A stretch of 64,000 nt of DNA from Heterorhizobium halophytocola (GTDB taxonomy: Bacteria; Pseudomonadota; Alphaproteobacteria; Rhizobiales; Rhizobiaceae): positions 434,001 to 498,000 of the forward strand of contig NZ_JAGGJU010000001.1 of assembly GCF_017873095.1 (NCBI RefSeq). Direction: 5' to 3'. Made by a program: the position numbers and the translations under genes. Positions 27,098 to 35,469 of the stretch are shown here, piece after piece; positions within the stretch are counted from its first letter, which is position 1, and every line of letters starts with the position of its first letter. The notes beneath the pieces are model-generated. The model had not been told where the DNA came from. It did not search any database and saw only the letters and a program-made list of their open reading frames with translations.

Positions 27098-28546
27098 TCA
27101 AATCCCCCTGATCGCCGGATAGACCTTCCGGTAGCGCTGGTAGGCCGCCTCATAGGCATCCTTCAGTGCCGCGACCGGCTCCACGGTTGCGGCGGTCTCG
27201 GGCGTCGAGCAGACAGCCACCGGATCGGCGCCTGTTGCCGCGATCAGGCCGAGGCGGGCCGCACCGAAGGCGGCGCCGAAATCGCCGTCGGCGGGGATAT
27301 CGACGGGAATGCCGAGCGCGGTTGCGATCGAGGCCAGCCAGTAGCGCGAGCGCGAACCGCCGCCGATCGCCGTGACGCGGTCGATCGCGGTTCCGGCCGA
27401 TTTCAGCGCTTCGAGATTGTCGCGGATGGCAAAGGTCACGCCCTCCATCACCGCCTGGGTCAGCACTACGCGGCTCGATTCGTGTCCGAGCCCGATAAAG
27501 GCGCCGCGGATCTGCGCGTCGTTATGCGGTGTGCGCTCGCCGGACAGATAGGGCAGGAAGGTGACAGAACCAGGCGCCTTCAGATCGTCGCCGAGTTCTC
27601 CGGCGAGATCGCCGGCCGACATGGCCGTGACACCAGCATGCCAATTAAGCGCGTCGGTCGCCGACAGGATCACGCCCATCTGGTGCCAGGTGGCAGGCAG
27701 CGCGTGGCAGAAGGCATGCACGGCGCTCTCGGGCTTCGGCAGATAGAAGCCATTGGCGGCAAACAGCACGCCCGAGGTGCCGAGCGAGACGAAGGCCTGG
27801 CCTTCGGCGACCGTGCCCATGCCGCAAGCGGACGCGGCATTGTCGCCGGCTCCGCCGGCAATCACAACGTCCTCGCCCATGCCCCATTCGGCGGCAAGTT
27901 CCGCGCGCAGTTTGCCGGCCACGTCGGTGCCTTCCACCAGCCCCGGCATCTGATCTTCGCTGAGGTGCGTCGCATCCAGCAGATCCTTCGACCACTGGCG
28001 CTTGCCGGTGTCGAGCCAGGAGGTTCCGGCCGAATCCGACATTTCCGACAGATGCTCGCCCGACAGCCAGAGCCGCAGATAGTCCTTCGGCAGCAGCACC
28101 TTGGCCACTTTCGCGAACGCTTGCGGCTCGTTGCGCTCGACCCAGACGAGTTTCGGCGCGGTGAAGCCGGGAAAGACGATATTGCCGGTGATTGCCCGGA
28201 AGCGCGGGTCGGCGTCAAGCTCTGCCGCTTCCTTCCACGAGCGCGTATCGTTCCACAGAATGCAGGGGCGGATCACCTTGTCGTCGGCATCGACCAGCGT
28301 CGCGCCATGCATGTGGCCGGAAAGCCCGATCCCCTTGACCGCCGCCAGTTCCTTGCCGAACGTGTCCTTCAGGCTGGCCACCGCTTCCCGCGTCGCCCGC
28401 ACCCAGTGGGCCGGGTCCTGCTCGGACCAGCCGGAATGCGGGCGGCTGACGTCAAGGCTCGCATGGCCGACGCCGACGACCCTCTGGTCGCCGTCGATCA
28501 GCATCGCCTTTACGCCGGATGTGCCGAGATCCAAACCGAGATACAT
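27098..28546 (-). CDS. xylB: Xylulokinase
   Basis: The 482-residue FGGY kinase phosphorylates D-xylulose to the 5-phosphate. The phosphate-binding start is LGLDLGTSGVKAMLID, with SGHMHGATL as the substrate segment and GGAGDNAASACGMG holding the catalytic Asp. It follows lacI by 28 bases, with GAGGAG before the ATG at 28546, so both are one unit. Its product feeds the pentose phosphate pathway. Together with xylA it gives D-xylose use. Confidence 0.95.
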   Translation of the reverse strand: MYLGLDLGTSGVKAMLIDGDQRVVGVGHASLDVSRPHSGWSEQDPAHWVRATREAVASLKDTFGKELAAVKGIGLSGHMHGATLVDADDKVIRPCILWNDTRSWKEAAELDADPRFRAITGNIVFPGFTAPKLVWVERNEPQAFAKVAKVLLPKDYLRLWLSGEHLSEMSDSAGTSWLDTGKRQWSKDLLDATHLSEDQMPGLVEGTDVAGKLRAELAAEWGMGEDVVIAGGAGDNAASACGMGTVAEGQAFVSLGTSGVLFAANGFYLPKPESAVHAFCHALPATWHQMGVILSATDALNWHAGVTAMSAGDLAGELGDDLKAPGSVTFLPYLSGERTPHNDAQIRGAFIGLGHESSRVVLTQAVMEGVTFAIRDNLEALKSAGTAIDRVTAIGGGSRSRYWLASIATALGIPVDIPADGDFGAAFGAARLGLIAATGADPVAVCSTPETAATVEPVAALKDAYEAAYQRYRKVYPAIRGI

Positions 28547-28574
28547 TCGCTAACTCCTCATGCTTTGCATGCCC

Positions 28575-29600
28575 TCAGGGCAGATTGTCTCTTAAGAATA
28601 TGTCGAGCCGGATGCGCTCCTGTGACGCGATGATCGGCTGGCCGTCCACCTTGGCACGCAGCACCCGCACGGCGCTGCGCACCTCGTGGCCGGGGTCCTG
28701 ATGCAGCACGACATCGATCAGGCCGCTTTCCAGGGCTTTCGTCGTCACCGGCGACAGCTCGTGCGCGATGGTAAAGATATGTCTTTCGGCATCATGACCG
28801 CCCAGCGCATCGATGAGCCCGCGATTGCCGGCCCCCAGGCTGTAGACCGCGCAGATACCGGGCGTTTCGGCAAGCGCCTGGCCCAGCGCCCGCTCGACGA
28901 TCTCGGCCGTATCCAGGCCCTCGATCACCGGCAGCAGGTCCAGGGCCGGATATTCCGCCTCCAGCACGCTTGCGAACCCCTCCAGCCGGTCGCGATGGTC
29001 GCGCACACTGAGCGACCCCATGACCACCTGCACCGGCCCGCCGCGCTCGCCGGCAAAGCGTCCGATCAGGCTCGCCGCAGTGCGGCCGGCGGCAATGTTG
29101 TCGATTCCGGCATAATGGTCCCTGGTGGAGTGGGCGAGATCCGACACCAGCGTCACGACCTTGAGGCCCATGGCCTTCAACCGGGCGACGGCAGCGGCGA
29201 CCGAGGGTGCGTCGACCGCCACCAGCGCCACGCCACAAACCGCTTCCGGATCGATGGCATCGAGCGCCGTCGCCAGGGCGCGCGCATCGAAGGGCGGCAC
29301 GTCGACGATCTCTACCGTCACGCGCTCGCCGCCGCCCCGCTCGGCGACATCGTCGACCGCCCGGCGAAGCGCGCCGAAAAACGGATTGTCGCTGCGCGGC
29401 AGCACGAAGACCAGCGGGTAGTGATGGCCCTTGGCAAGGTTGGCGGCCGCCGTATCCCGGACATAGCCGAGCCGGATTACCGCCTCTTCCACCTTGTCGC
29501 GCGTCACCGCCCTCACTCCCGGACGCCGGTTCAACACCCGGTCGACGGTGGCAAGGCTGACCCCCGCATGAGCGGCAATGTCGTGCACGGTGGGCTTCAT
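28575..29600 (-). CDS. LacI family regulator of the xylose cassette
   Basis: I use ATG 29600 because GGAGGAG lies right before it and MKPTVHDIAAHAGVSLATVD is the normal LacI start; the frame extends upstream. The 341-residue protein has the helix-turn-helix (2-25) and a periplasmic-binding domain of the ribose type, with YPLVFVLPRSDNPFF and later SLGAGNRGLIDALGG. It heads lacI-xylB-xylA. A dyad centred on TACGTA (29633-29650) lies 33 bases before its start, so it probably regulates its own operon in response to xylose. Naming it xylR would be an inference. Confidence 0.9.
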   Translation of the reverse strand: MKPTVHDIAAHAGVSLATVDRVLNRRPGVRAVTRDKVEEAVIRLGYVRDTAAANLAKGHHYPLVFVLPRSDNPFFGALRRAVDDVAERGGGERVTVEIVDVPPFDARALATALDAIDPEAVCGVALVAVDAPSVAAAVARLKAMGLKVVTLVSDLAHSTRDHYAGIDNIAAGRTAASLIGRFAGERGGPVQVVMGSLSVRDHRDRLEGFASVLEAEYPALDLLPVIEGLDTAEIVERALGQALAETPGICAVYSLGAGNRGLIDALGGHDAERHIFTIAHELSPVTTKALESGLIDVVLHQDPGHEVRSAVRVLRAKVDGQPIIASQERIRLDIFLRDNLP

Positions 29601-29632
29601 GTCTCCTCCGGCAGACAGCACTAGAGGAGAAA

Positions 29633-29650
29633 TTGAGGTACGTAAATCAA
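29633..29650. promoter_or_regulatory. Operator candidate before the xylose lacI gene
   Basis: TTGAGGTACGTAAATCAA is symmetric in seven of nine base pairs and centred on TACGTA. It matches 14 of 18 positions of the perfect palindrome before the TIM-barrel isomerase gene (16545-16562). It probably binds the LacI regulator encoded immediately downstream. Confidence 0.55.
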
Positions 29651-29755
29651 AAACTGCCCCCGACGCTCGGGACGGTTCTTCACGCATGCAAAAACGGCCG
29701 CCGCATTGTCGCGGCGGCCGGCAGGCGGTGGATTCTTGTGTGGGGGACGGCGCGG

Positions 29756-31348
29756 TCAGTGACCGCCGCCGCCCGGACCCTTCTGGGGCGCCGGCTTTTC
29801 GATGAAGGTGACGCCGAGCACCATGATCAGGAACAGGCCGGTCAGCAGCAGGAAAATGTCGGAGAAGGACATCACCATGGCCTGGCGGGTGACGATGCCG
29901 ACCATCTGCTTGATCGCGACGCTGGCACCGTCCATGCCGAGCGCATCGAACTTGCTCGTCAGGCTGCTGACCATGTCCTGTGCCTCGGGCTTGCCCCAGT
30001 GAACGCCTTCGCGCAGGCGCTGGTAATGGACGTCCTGGCGGTTGGTAAGCACCGTGTTGATGATCGCCAGACCGACGGCGCCGCCGAGGTTACGGGTCAG
30101 GTTGAACAGGCCGGACGCGCCGCGGATCTTGGCAGGCGACAGCGTGCCGAGCGCGATATTGTTGATCGGCACCATGCACATCATCAGGCCGAAGCCGCGC
30201 AGGATCTGCGGGATGAACAGTTCCCAGAAATCCCAGTCGGCGGTGATGCCGGTCATCAGCCAGGTGCCGGCGGCAAAGCTGACGAAACCGATCGCCATCA
30301 TCAGCCGCAGATCGAGCACCGAGGAAAGTCGTCCGGCAAGCGGCGCGGTGAAGAACATCGCAAGCCCCGAGACGAACATGGTCTCGCCGATCATCAGCGC
30401 GTCATAGCCGCGGATGGCGCTCAGATAGACCGGATAGATATAGGTCAGGCCATAGAGGCCGATACCCATGACGAAGGAGAACATCGAGCCGAAGGTGAAA
30501 TTGCGGTTGGTGAAGGCCGTCAGGTCGACCACCGGGAATTCCACGGTAAAGGCGCGGTAGAAGAACACGACGCAGCCGATCGCCGATGCGATCGCGCCGA
30601 TGACGATCATGTCGTCGTTGAACCAGTCGTTCGCATTACCCTCTTCCAGCACATATTCCAGCGCGCCGAGAAAGACGGCCATGGCCGCCAGCCCCCACCA
30701 GTCGAACCGGCGGAACAGCTTCAGTTCCGGCTTGTCGAAGTCGATGAAATTGTAGGTGACGATGGTGACGATGATGCCGGGCACGATGTTGACCAGGAAC
30801 AGCCAGTGCCAGGAAAACGCGTTGGACAGATAGCCGCCGACGGTTGGTCCGATGGTGGGCGCAAGCGTCGCGATCAGGCCGATGATCGGCGAGACGATGT
30901 TGCGCTTGGAGGGCGGGAAGATGGTGAAGGCGGCTGCGAACACCGATGGGATCATGCCGCCGCCGATAAAGCCCTGGATCGCCCGGTAGACGATCATCTG
31001 GTCGATATTGGTCGCGGTCGCCGCCAGCGCGCTGGCGGCGGTGAAGCCGGCTGCGGAAAAGGCAAAGAGGTAGCGGGTGGAGACGATCCGCGCCAGCGTA
31101 CCCGACAGCGGAATCATGATCACCTCGGCGATCAGATAGGCCGTCTGCACCCAGGCGATCTCGTCAGAGCCGGCCGACAGGCCGGCCTGGATTTCCGACA
31201 GCGAGGCGGAGACGATCTGGATGTCGAGGATCGACATGAACATGCCGAGCACCATCGCGAAGAAGGCGATGAGCTTGCGCGGATCCATATGCTCCTCGGC
31301 AGGCGCCATGGCGGCGGCGCCCGCAGTCGGATTTGCTGTACCAGCCAT
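29756..31348 (-). CDS. DHA2 family MFS drug efflux protein (EmrB-like)
   Basis: The 530-residue protein has 14 hydrophobic segments and the family motif near the first helices (FMSILDIQIVSASLSEIQAG, split over two turns, then the loop GTLARIVSTRYLF). It exports drugs, bile salts or similar compounds by proton antiport, working with a HlyD-type adaptor. It follows that adaptor by 21 bases, with AGAGGTC before the ATG at 31348. A divergent TetR gene and paired operators control the pair. Substrates are not known. Confidence 0.93.
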   Translation of the reverse strand: MAGTANPTAGAAAMAPAEEHMDPRKLIAFFAMVLGMFMSILDIQIVSASLSEIQAGLSAGSDEIAWVQTAYLIAEVIMIPLSGTLARIVSTRYLFAFSAAGFTAASALAATATNIDQMIVYRAIQGFIGGGMIPSVFAAAFTIFPPSKRNIVSPIIGLIATLAPTIGPTVGGYLSNAFSWHWLFLVNIVPGIIVTIVTYNFIDFDKPELKLFRRFDWWGLAAMAVFLGALEYVLEEGNANDWFNDDMIVIGAIASAIGCVVFFYRAFTVEFPVVDLTAFTNRNFTFGSMFSFVMGIGLYGLTYIYPVYLSAIRGYDALMIGETMFVSGLAMFFTAPLAGRLSSVLDLRLMMAIGFVSFAAGTWLMTGITADWDFWELFIPQILRGFGLMMCMVPINNIALGTLSPAKIRGASGLFNLTRNLGGAVGLAIINTVLTNRQDVHYQRLREGVHWGKPEAQDMVSSLTSKFDALGMDGASVAIKQMVGIVTRQAMVMSFSDIFLLLTGLFLIMVLGVTFIEKPAPQKGPGGGGH

Positions 31349-31369
31349 GGCTGACCTCTTTCGCCCCGA

Positions 31370-32578
31370 TCAGTTCTTCGGAGCCGTGCGCGTGTCGACG
31401 TCGACGACGACGCTCAGGCCGGCGCGCAGGCGCCCACTGTCGAGAGCCTCCTTCGGCAGGGCGATGCGTACGGGGACACGCTGGATGATCTTGGTGAAGT
31501 TGCCGGTCGCGTTTTCCGGCGGCAGCAGCGAGAACACCGAACCGGATGCCGGCGAGATCGACTCCACCGTGCCTTCGATCGGATGGTCCTCATAGGCGTC
31601 TGCCACGACCTTCACCTTCGACCCGGGTACCAAGCCCTCGATCTGGGTTTCCTTGAAATTGGCCGCGACATAGAGGTCCTCGGTCGGCACCAGCGCCATC
31701 AGGCGCTGACCGCTGGAGACCAGGTCGCCGATCTGCACCGAGCGATTGCCGACGACACCGTCATAGGGCGCCTTCAGCACGGTGAAGCTCAGATCGCGTT
31801 CGGCCTTCTGCAGCGACAGCTCGGCGGAGCGGATGGAGGCTTCCGCTTCGGCGCGCTGGGCCTTCAGCACGGCGATCTGCGCATCGGCAGAGGCGATCGT
31901 CGCATCCGCGGCCGAGACATTGGCCTTCGCCTGGGCAAGCGTCGATTTCGCGCTGTCGAGTTCGGAGGTCGCCGCGATCTTCTGTTTCTGCAGATTGGTG
32001 ACGCGGGTCAGCGACAGGTCGGCAAGGTCGCGGCTCGCGACCGATGCTTCCTTCTGTGCCCGGGCCTGGTCCAGCGAGGCTTCGCCGCCCTTGATCTGGG
32101 CGTCGATGCGGTCGATCGTCAAATGCGCGCTCTTCAGCGACGCCTGCGCCTGCTCGACCGCGATCTTGTAGTCGCCATCGTCGAGGGTCGCCAGAACATC
32201 GCCCTTGCTGACATGCTGGTTCTCGACCACGGCGACCGTCGCGACGTAGCCAGACACCTTCGGCGAGATGTTGGCGATGTCGCCCTGGATGTAGGCATCG
32301 TCGGTCGAGATCTGGAACCGGTAATCGGTAAACCAGTTGTAGCCGTACCAGCCGGCGCCGCCCAGTGCTGCCAGCACGATGACCGGAAGGATCAGTCGGC
32401 TGCGCTTCTTCTTCGCCGGCGCTGTGGGCGCGGCCTCGGGGGCTGCTGCCTGCACGACGGGGGCCTGCGGTGCTTCTGCGTCTTCCCGTGCGGTTTCGGC
32501 CGGCTTCTGGACGTCAGCCTGGGCCTCGTCTTCATTGTCAACCGGGCGGATCGCCGTATTTCTCTGTGTTCCTGCCAT
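31370..32578 (-). CDS. HlyD family membrane fusion protein (EmrA-like)
   Basis: The 402-residue adaptor has a Glu/Ala-rich cytoplasmic tail (about 10-55), a membrane anchor (about 62-82), a lipoyl half (STDDAYIQGDIANISPKVSG), a long coiled-coil (about 135-265) and a beta-barrel with the repeated lipoyl part and APYDGVVGNRSVQIGD. It bridges the EmrB-like pump to an outer-membrane factor, which is not encoded here. It is the first gene of the efflux operon. No strong ribosome site is visible. The gene faces the TetR gene. Confidence 0.92.
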   Translation of the reverse strand: MAGTQRNTAIRPVDNEDEAQADVQKPAETAREDAEAPQAPVVQAAAPEAAPTAPAKKKRSRLILPVIVLAALGGAGWYGYNWFTDYRFQISTDDAYIQGDIANISPKVSGYVATVAVVENQHVSKGDVLATLDDGDYKIAVEQAQASLKSAHLTIDRIDAQIKGGEASLDQARAQKEASVASRDLADLSLTRVTNLQKQKIAATSELDSAKSTLAQAKANVSAADATIASADAQIAVLKAQRAEAEASIRSAELSLQKAERDLSFTVLKAPYDGVVGNRSVQIGDLVSSGQRLMALVPTEDLYVAANFKETQIEGLVPGSKVKVVADAYEDHPIEGTVESISPASGSVFSLLPPENATGNFTKIIQRVPVRIALPKEALDSGRLRAGLSVVVDVDTRTAPKN

Positions 32579-32608
32579 GAAACTAGCCTATACTCTAAAA
32601 GGAGCAAT

Positions 32609-32689
32609 ATCGAACTGAACCGTTCGGTTCGATTGACATAGAGGGTTTTTTGTCCCATATCAAGTGCAATCGAACCAGCCGGTTCGATT
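32609..32689. promoter_or_regulatory. Paired TetR operators in the efflux/TetR divergent region
   Basis: The second site, at 32668-32689, has perfect 9-base arms AATCGAACC and GGTTCGATT around a 4-base spacer. The first, at 32609-32633, contains ATCGAAC and GTTCGAT with an inner GAACCG/CGGTTC dyad. Both share the half-site ATCGAAC. A TTGACA -35 (32633-32638), with a weak CATATC 17 bases downstream, overlaps the first site. The TetR protein encoded at 32728 is the likely binder, repressing both directions. Confidence 0.65.
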
Positions 32690-32727
32690 ATAGGTGGGAC
32701 GCGGTTAATTTTTGTTACGAGAGTCCA

Positions 32728-33402
32728 ATGACTGAAAAATTGAAAGACAAGACGGAGGAGTGTGCGGCTGTTGCCAATGTTCGCTTCGCCGCGGGTGAAG
32801 ATCCCGCAAAACGCGAACAGATCCTCGATGGTGCACAGCGTGTCTTCCTGCGCGAAGGCTTCGACGCCGCCAGCATGAACGACGTCACCCGCGAGGCCGG
32901 CGTCTCCAAGGGCACGATCTATGTCTACTTCTCCAACAAGGAAGATCTGTTTGCAGCCCTGATCGAACGGCAGAAGGGTCGCTTCACCACGGTACTGCGC
33001 GATGTTCTGCACGACAGCAAGACCGTTGAAGAGGGCCTGACCCGCTTCGCGCATGCCTTCGTGCATCAGATCGTCGGCACCGACATGATTCTCGCCATGC
33101 GCACGGTGCTCGGCGTGATCGACCGCATGCCGGGCGTCTGTCGCGGCTTCCTGACCTCCTCGCCGATCAATGCGCGGACCGTCCTGATCGACTTCATCAA
33201 GCTGCATGTCGAGGAAGGCAACCTCTCCGTCGACGATCCCGACATGGCTGCACGGCAGTTCATCGACATCTCGACGGCGACCTATTTCAAGATGAAGCTG
33301 TTCAACGAATTGCCCAAGGCGCCGACGCAGAAAGAGACCAATTATGTGGTCGAATGCGCGGTCAAGGTCTTCATGAAGGCCTACGGCAAGGAACACGCCT
33401 GA
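32728..33402 (+). CDS. TetR/AcrR family transcriptional regulator
   Basis: The 224-residue protein has the TetR N-terminal domain (about 25-75) with the recognition helix SMNDVTREAGVSKGTIYVYF and the tag sentence SNKEDLFAALIERQ. I use ATG 32728; an upstream TTG is possible. The C-terminal domain should bind the efflux substrate. It is divergent from the HlyD-EmrB efflux pair and faces the predicted operators at 32609-32689. Induction by pump substrates is likely. Confidence 0.91.
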   Translation: MTEKLKDKTEECAAVANVRFAAGEDPAKREQILDGAQRVFLREGFDAASMNDVTREAGVSKGTIYVYFSNKEDLFAALIERQKGRFTTVLRDVLHDSKTVEEGLTRFAHAFVHQIVGTDMILAMRTVLGVIDRMPGVCRGFLTSSPINARTVLIDFIKLHVEEGNLSVDDPDMAARQFIDISTATYFKMKLFNELPKAPTQKETNYVVECAVKVFMKAYGKEHA

Positions 33403-33604
33403 CCCGTCTGCCCGAGCGGTGACCGCTTTCGGCACATGGACATGCGTCAAGATCAACGATCCGGAGCATAGGAAGCGGATCGGAAAGGTCGCCACGCAGC
33501 TAAGGCATTTGCACGCAAACGGGTAACGCCTGCCGACGGCACTTGCAGTGCCGCGCCCGACCATCCATCTCTACCGGTGAGCTCCAATCGCCGGAAGGAT
33601 GTAT

Positions 33605-34369
33605 ATGTCGGATATTTTGCCCCTGCTTCAGGACCCAGCCGCCTGGATCGCGCTAGTTACGCTGATCGTCATGGAGGTGGTTCTCGGCATCGACAATCTC
33701 GTCTTCATCTCGATCCTGACCAACAAACTGCCGCCGGACCAGCGTGTTCCGGCCCGCCGCATCGGCATCGGCCTGGCGCTGGTCATGCGTCTTGCGCTGC
33801 TCGGCACGATCGCCTGGATCGTCAAGCTGACCAATCCGCTGTTCGACCTGTTCGGCCACGGCTATTCGATCAAGGACCTGATCCTGATCGCCGGCGGTCT
33901 CTTCCTTGTCTGGAAGGCGACCAAGGAAATCCATCACAGCGTCGACCCGGAAGATCACGACGGCGACTTCATCGCCTCGTCGGCAACCTCGACGCTGGCG
34001 GCCGCGATCGGCCAGATCCTCGTCCTCGACCTGGTGTTCTCCGTCGACAGCATCATCACCGCCGTCGGCATGACCCCGCATCTGCCGATCATGGTCGTCG
34101 CCGTCATCGTCGCCGTCATGGTCATGCTGATTGCCGCGACACCGCTTGCCAATTTCATCGAGAAGAACCCGACCATCGTCATGCTGGCGCTGGGTTTCCT
34201 GTTGATGATCGGTACGACGCTGATCGCCGAGGGCATGGGCTTTCATGTTCCCAAGGGCTACATCTACGCCGCCATGGCGTTTTCCGCCCTGGTCGAGATC
34301 CTCAACATGTTCGCCCGCAATGCCAGACGCAAGAACAAGACCAAGGCCCCGCCGGACACGGTGCACTGA
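33605..34369 (+). CDS. TerC family integral membrane protein
   Basis: The 254-residue protein has about seven hydrophobic segments and both TerC acidic motifs: [14 protein letters not shown] near the N-terminus and [16 protein letters not shown] in the middle. These hold Asp residues that may carry metal. ATG 33605 is chosen because GGAAGG lies six bases upstream; ATG 33599 is too close to that site. TerC proteins are linked to tellurite resistance or manganese export. A strong yybP-ykoY leader is not visible. Confidence 0.92.
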   Translation: MSDILPLLQDPAAWIALVTLIVMEVVLGIDNLVFISILTNKLPPDQRVPARRIGIGLALVMRLALLGTIAWIVKLTNPLFDLFGHGYSIKDLILIAGGLFLVWKATKEIHHSVDPEDHDGDFIASSATSTLAAAIGQILVLDLVFSVDSIITAVGMTPHLPIMVVAVIVAVMVMLIAATPLANFIEKNPTIVMLALGFLLMIGTTLIAEGMGFHVPKGYIYAAMAFSALVEILNMFARNARRKNKTKAPPDTVH

Positions 34370-34393
34370 GGGCACACCCTTTGCTGAACACGA

Positions 34394-34426
34394 AGAGCCC
34401 GCCGCGACAGTCGTCCGGCGGGCTCT
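34394..34426. terminator. Hairpin between terC and gpx
   Basis: An 11-base stem, AGAGCCCGCCG and CGGCGGGCTCT, with an 11-base loop lies between the convergent terC and glutathione peroxidase genes. It can end transcripts from either side, though the T tracts are weak. Confidence 0.65.
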
Positions 34427-34452
34427 CTCATCTCCGGTAAACTAATAGCGCC

Positions 34453-34998
34453 TCAGGCGGCCGCCAGTTCCTTGTCGATCGCCGACGTCAGCCGCACATC
34501 ATCGGCCGTGACATCCGGCGCGAAGCGTGCCTTGATCTCACCGTCGCGACCAATCAGGAACTTCTCGAAGTTCCACAGGATCTCGGTGTCGTCGGCGACC
34601 TCCATGCCCTTGCTGCGCAGCAGCGCCTTCATCGGTCCGTCGCCGGTGGTGGGCACACCCGACGCCGTCAGCGCTTGATAAAGCGGATGCTTGTCCTCGC
34701 CCTTGACCGAGATCTTCGAAAAGATCGGGAATTTCACGTCATAGGTCAGCTGGCAGAATTCGAGGATCTCGGCGTCGGTGCCGGGTTCCTGGCCTTTGAA
34801 ATTATTGGCCGGGAAGGCCGCAATCACCAGGCCGTCGTCCTGCTTTTCCTCAAAGAGGGCTTCCAACCCCTCGTATTGCTTGGTCAGGCCGCATTTGGAG
34901 GCAACGTTGACGACAAGCACGACCTTGCCCTTGAAGGCACCAAGCGTCGTCTCCTGCCCGTCGGCGCGCTTGACGGGTACGGTCATTGGGTCAGTCAT
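34453..34998 (-). CDS. Glutathione peroxidase family protein (Cys type)
   Basis: The 181-residue protein is a thiol peroxidase that reduces hydroperoxides with glutathione or thioredoxin. The peroxidatic Cys36 sits in NVASKCGLTKQY, with the partner segments FPANNFKGQEPG and WNFEKFLIGRDG that supply Gln and Trp/Asn. It is a Cys, not selenocysteine, form. No signal peptide is seen, so it is cytoplasmic. GGAGA precedes the ATG at 34998; a second ATG four codons later is possible. Confidence 0.93.
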   Translation of the reverse strand: MTDPMTVPVKRADGQETTLGAFKGKVVLVVNVASKCGLTKQYEGLEALFEEKQDDGLVIAAFPANNFKGQEPGTDAEILEFCQLTYDVKFPIFSKISVKGEDKHPLYQALTASGVPTTGDGPMKALLRSKGMEVADDTEILWNFEKFLIGRDGEIKARFAPDVTADDVRLTSAIDKELAAA

Positions 34999-35469
34999 GA
35001 AAATCTCCTAGGAATCTGGGCTCGATCATCGGCAATGCGGGCGAGACTAGTCCGAATTGGCGGCCTGTCCAGATCACCTTTGGCCATTGCGGTTCGCCTG
35101 CGGCACACTGGGGCCCAAACACCAGAAAAGCCTGCATTGGCGGACGCAGGCTTTTCAGGGCGGGGGGGGCTTGAGGTTGGAGGTCACCGGTGCGGACCGG
35201 CGTTCCGATGGCTAAACGAGCGTCCAACCAACTGGTTCCAAAAAAAATTGAAAAAAATCGACGGCGTTGCGCAAGCACCCTCGGATACCTTGCAAAACCG
35301 AGTATGTCTTGACGCGCCCATGTGAATATGGCCTAAGGCCCGTCTATCGGAAAACTGCGTGACTGCAGGGCCTGCAGCATCGGATTTCCCTCCGCACTTC
35401 GTATTTAGTCGCATCGTGTGATCCCGGGACATCCCGGCGGTCACGGCCACGTCAAAACGGGCAGTTTCA
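34999..35469. other. Intergenic region before gltX
   Basis: This 471-base gap holds a strong bidirectional hairpin (35126-35155) and no convincing protein gene. A small RNA or a leader ending at that hairpin is possible. Promoter elements for gltX are not obvious. Confidence 0.55.
35126..35155. terminator. Orphan bidirectional terminator
   Basis: Ten-base arms AAAAGCCTGC and GCAGGCTTTT with a 10-base loop give T-tracts on both strands. No annotated gene ends here: gpx starts at 34998 and points away, and gltX starts at 35470. Confidence 0.7.

Noticed and set aside
33403..33598. Possible yybP-ykoY manganese riboswitch before terC.
   Set aside because: The conserved GGGGAGTAGC core and its partner loop are not visible, although terC genes often carry this class.
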